This document shows positions 61,501 through 64,000 of a stretch of 64,000 bases of DNA, piece by piece. The notes beneath the pieces were generated by a model, which saw nothing but the letters and a program-made list of their open reading frames with translations, was not told the DNA's origin and searched no databases. The DNA lies in NCBI GenBank assembly GCA_916613615.1, contig OU744732.1:35562478-35626477 (forward strand), in the 5' to 3' direction. The DNA is from Steromphala cineraria. Lineage: Eukaryota > Mollusca > Gastropoda > Trochida > Trochidae. The position numbers were made by a program, and so were the translations under genes. The number at the start of each line of letters is the position of its first letter. The first letter of the stretch is position 1.

Positions 61501-63659
61501 TCTGGTGGTAAGCAGTCATAATCAATATAAAAAGATCTTCAAAACAACTATTGCAAGTGAGCTGAAACAACTGTATTTCTTTGACAATTACTTAAGAATT
61601 TGATTCAATTGTGTCACGTAAAAACATCCTCAGTTTTCCACGACTGAATATTCTGATTCTCTGAATGCTTTCTCCCCTTGGACTTTCTAGTTACAGAGTT
61701 ATGTCCCTTGATTCTGAAAATGGACTTTAAGCGAATCATATGCTCAAATATCTCAGGTCGATTGCACCAAGATGAAAGGAATTTTGGTTTTGAATACAGT
61801 AAGTTGTTGTTTGACGCGGCTTGGGCAAAATTGCAGCCATTAGCGGCGTGGGGTTTTAATACATCTGATGATAATCTTTAACAGAATTTGAAAGCAATTT
61901 CCGAAATGACATTCTTGACAGAGTTAATAACCTTGATTCTTGATGCTTGATTCTCTTATTTACCGGTCCATTGGGGACAAGTTTTCTCAGAAAATATTAC
62001 ACAAGAGTGAAGAAAATGTATGTTTTGGATACACCTGGTGATAGTCCTGGTCGATTTTGAAACCATTTCCGAAATATCATGTTTGGCCAGTTATACCTGA
62101 CCCTTTATTCCTCTACAAAAGTTCTAATGTTCCAATGGAGAGACATATTCTCAAACAGTATCAAAACCCTTGTGAATAACGTTTCGGTTTCAGAAGTAAT
62201 GTCTTTCATTGACCTATGCTATATATCAGATCGTGGGGTCATGTGAGCCATGCTCACTTTTTTCAATTTTACATTCAGTTTTCACGGTGTAACATGGTTA
62301 TATTATATGCCCATACCGTCGGTGAGAAACCCCCATTGCCCTTTTTGTGAAGTGGTCATCGTCTGGCTCTTCTTGGTGTCCGGGTTTGACCGATTGACCA
62401 GTGAAACCTTCCTGTCTTGGAACACGCAGACAACAGGGCTTAGCACCCATGATCTGACCTTGAACTTGACCTTCATGTCACCATCAGCATCTATAGCTAT
62501 GACCTCGCCTTCTTCTCCAAGACACTGGAAGGATACGTTGAGCGAAATGAAATACTACTCGAAAGAATGTAAGGAACATTCAAGTTTGTATAATTTGCAA
62601 AAAATCTAATAATTGCTGCTCAAAAGGAAAGTATTCGTTTGGAGTTCTATTTATACACACACCTGACCATAGGCCTCAAATTTCTGAGCATTGGAGTTTG
62701 TTTCTTTTTTTGACAAATTTGATGTTTTTGAAATTACGACTTTTCTATCATATTCTTTATGTATTTCTCAAATTATTCACTGGGGTACAATCCAAGAGCA
62801 ATACAAGCGCCCACGACCAGACTGAATCAATCACCATGTGATTTTAATTTGCAATCCCCTGACATCGAATCTCAATACAATATTAAAGTCACGCAAGTCA
62901 CTTCCTTAGGTAATAATTATAGTCATTACGTACATCAGCCATCTTATCATTCCAGCCGCCATGTCCTTGTTGAAGTTCAAGAGCCGCGTTGTAGTTTGTT
63001 ATAGTCTTCACAATGTCGCCCAGAGAAAATGTATGCAGCTACGAAAGAAATGCGCATATACATGTATGTAACGAAATATTTTAGATCTTGTAATCTTTAA
63101 TTTTAATATTAAATGCGAATGTTATTATCAGTCAAGTAACTCCACGTTACGCTAACTCCCGACCTCGCCACCTTCTCGATACAATTTCAACGAGAAAATG
63201 ATTTGATTGGATGTATCTCAAGTCGGGCCGCTCGAGCGAATCTAGCTTCTGAGCCCAGGGTACAGATTAGTGGAGTTAGCGTTACGTTCATACCCTGAAA
63301 CAGGATAGAGTAGTATGTGTTTCTTGTACTTCAACACATTTTTGCTTTAATAAATGGAATTTGAAAGTAATACTGATTTGCAAACAGGGTAATTCTTATT
63401 CATTTTTGCAACCATTGGAAATGATGATGAAGACGAAATGTAATAAAACATAATAAATGATTGGAGATAACCAAGTAATCCGAAACATTAAAGTTGAATA
63501 CAGTAACAAATGACTGACAGCCTCGTTATGAGAGTGAACTCTGACCTTTGTGAGAGTAGAGGACACGATTGGCCACATCTCTGCGTCCTCGTATTGTACC
63601 CGGATGTACCTCTTTCCCTCCTCTGTTCCACGTACAACTGTTCCAACATCCTTTAGACA
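49124..63659 (-). CDS. MIB-ankyrin-PARP fusion gene, copy 4 (longest; 5' end off window)
   Basis: Exons 5' to 3': 63659-63546, 63038-62934, 62524-62317, 61501-61353, 59323-59175, 57322-57160, 56798-56638, 56168-56042, 53897-53795, 51567-51470, 51202-51066, 50316-50089, 49541-49124. That is 2160 nt in one frame, 719 codons plus stop visible. The first exon begins in phase 0 after aatccgccag, so more exons lie beyond the window; MIB/HERC2 and ZZ domains, usual at MIB N-termini, would be expected there. Order: end of one SH3 repeat, a full SH3 repeat, nine or ten ankyrins, PARP catalytic domain with H-Y-V triad. All splice borders checked are AG/GT. No RING is seen between ankyrins and PARP. This is the copy most likely to be functional. 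It could act as a mono-ADP-ribosyltransferase targeted by a Mind bomb-type recognition region. Confidence 0.85.
50089..50316 (-). CDS. Copy 4 exon: N-terminal PARP segment
   Basis: Same as copy 1 (PPAHW, RVQNLKIWGHY), phase-matched to the ankyrin exon at 51066-51202. Confidence 0.9.
50375..50735. mobile_element. MITE family A, unit 4
   Basis: Full-length counterpart of 11016-11376. Its left repeat has the same two substitutions as the unit 3 stump, so units 3 and 4 are the closest relatives. Confidence 0.75.
51066..51202 (-). CDS. Copy 4 exon: last MIB ankyrin units
   Basis: Equivalent of 11708-11844, open, same phases. Confidence 0.8.
51470..51567 (-). CDS. Copy 4 exon: ankyrin repeat
   Basis: Equivalent of 12113-12210, GNTPLHLAN. 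Confidence 0.8.
53795..53897 (-). CDS. Copy 4 exon: ankyrin repeat
   Basis: Equivalent of 14449-14551, with Lys to Thr before TNVRD. Confidence 0.85.
53937..54077. repeat. Fold-back element, unit 4
   Basis: Counterpart of 14591-14731 with the same paired arms. Confidence 0.8.
56042..56168 (-). CDS. Copy 4 exon: ankyrin repeat
   Basis: Equivalent of 16638-16764, LFTPLHIAALNGF. Confidence 0.85.
56638..56798 (-). CDS. Copy 4 exon: two ankyrin units
   Basis: Equivalent of 17226-17386, GDTPLHDAI and EGFNPFHAACC. Confidence 0.88.
57160..57322 (-). CDS. Copy 4 exon: ankyrin units
   Basis: Equivalent of 17738-17900, donor gtaagg present (lost in copy 2). Confidence 0.86.
57859..58017. mobile_element. 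Pogo/Tigger-like MITE (family C), unit 4
   Basis: Same inverted ends as 18437-18610, with one fewer internal ggatatagcgaac unit. Confidence 0.65.
59175..59323 (-). CDS. Copy 4 exon: ankyrin repeats
   Basis: Equivalent of 19765-19913, GFTALHIACYRG and GDTPLHFAVS. Confidence 0.86.
61353..61501 (-). CDS. Copy 4 exon: first ankyrin unit
   Basis: Equivalent of 21979-22127; a few substitutions change SLLRSPDK to ALLTSLDK. Confidence 0.75.
62317..62524 (-). CDS. Copy 4 exon: second half of MIB SH3 repeat
   Basis: Begins CLGEEGEVIAIDADGDMKVK after ttccag. This copy fixes the acceptor position, because the upstream AG seen in copy 1 is absent here. Confidence 0.82.
62934..63038 (-). CDS. Copy 4 exon: first half of MIB SH3 repeat
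   Basis: Contains GHGGWNDKMAD. Donor gtacgt, acceptor tttcgtag. Confidence 0.85.
63130..63306. repeat. Inverted-repeat element with gttacgctaactcc ends (family D)
   Basis: The left part has ctccacgttacgctaactcc and the right part gtggagttagcgttacg, then cataccctgaaacagg. In unit 1 the left end is longer (from about 24034, cctgtctcagggtacgaac) and the right half is missing because homology breaks there. Probably a MITE. Confidence 0.55.
63546..63659 (-). CDS. Copy 4 exon: end of an upstream MIB SH3 repeat
   Basis: Encodes CLKDVGTVVRGTEEGKRYIR and EMWPIVSSTLTK. It begins with the same CL-x-x-x-G-x-V pattern and phase as the exon at 62317-62524, so it is probably the second half of the preceding SH3 repeat. 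Absent from all other copies in the window. Confidence 0.72.
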
Positions 63660-64000
63660 CTGGCGGATTAAAAAAAGTTTGTTTCTGTGTTGCTGGGACC
63701 TTGTTGTACATACCTAATTGTGACACTCTTGATTTTCAGTATTTTTTAGTATTTCATTTTTATAATTGTGAACTAACAATCCAAAACAGAACAACTATTT
63801 TTGCGGGATTCGAACCCATACCCTTAACTCCTGACAACACCAGGTCCGCAGCCCCATTTCGGGAGTGGGGGGGGGGGGGGGGGGGGGGGGGGGTGGGGGG
63901 GGGGGGGGGGGGCGAACGTTTATATATTTCTTATTTTATAGCTGTATGTGAGATGAGTGTTCGTGTCAAGAGGAGGGGGGAGAAGGTGAGAGGGTATGGG
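63660..64000. other. Upstream intron with tRNA-like B box and G homopolymer
   Basis: Near 63806, gcgggattcgaaccc is the complement of a tRNA B box (gggttcgaatcccgc on the minus strand), probably a tRNA-derived SINE end. A G run of about 45 bases with one T follows at about 63867-63912. No exon recognised. Confidence 0.5.

Noticed and set aside
49124..63659. Tankyrase as the identity of the ankyrin-PARP gene
   Set aside because: No SAM domain between ankyrins and PARP, the third triad residue is Val rather than Glu, and the ankyrin and SH3 repeats are of MIB type.

Overview
The window is animal nuclear DNA: AT-rich, with short phase-matched exons, long introns, microsatellites, MITE-like inverted-repeat elements and a jockey/CR1-type LINE fragment. 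Repeat style and gene content suggest a lophotrochozoan invertebrate, probably a mollusc. That assignment is inference; nothing in the window names the species.

The main content is a minus-strand gene that joins a Mind bomb (MIB) E3-ligase-type N-terminal part to a PARP (ADP-ribosyltransferase) catalytic domain. The MIB part has SH3-like 'MIB repeat' exons followed by the MIB-type ankyrin array. The joined exons keep one reading frame with matching intron phases over 12 exons (2046 nt, 681 codons plus stop, in copy 1). The ankyrin array runs to its usual MIB end. Where MIB1/MIB2 carry RING fingers, this gene splices straight into a PARP domain with an H-Y-V triad, which predicts mono-ADP-ribosylation.

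The locus is a head-to-tail amplification of four units, each shorter or differently cut. U1 (about 607-24165) has a plus-strand propeller pseudogene and a MIB-PARP copy lacking the exon equivalent to 63546-63659. U2 (about 24924-41432) has the intact propeller gene, a LINE insertion and a MIB-PARP copy lacking the five 5' exons, with a lost splice donor. U3 (about 41432-47093) has only spacer and the two PARP exons. U4 (47094 to beyond the window end) has the longest copy, with 13 exons visible and the 5' end off the window. U3 and the start of U4 share an exact 3301-bp tandem repeat joined at a 10-bp microhomology inside a MITE.

The second gene, on the plus strand, is intact at 26404-27993. 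It encodes a predicted secreted protein with a signal peptide, a long coiled coil, a Thr-rich linker and a C-terminal propeller-like domain. Its U1 copy (2555-4163) is broken by a stop and frame disruptions. The remaining DNA is spacer and intron rich in dispersed repeats. No bacterial operons, CRISPR arrays or intact RNA genes were seen.
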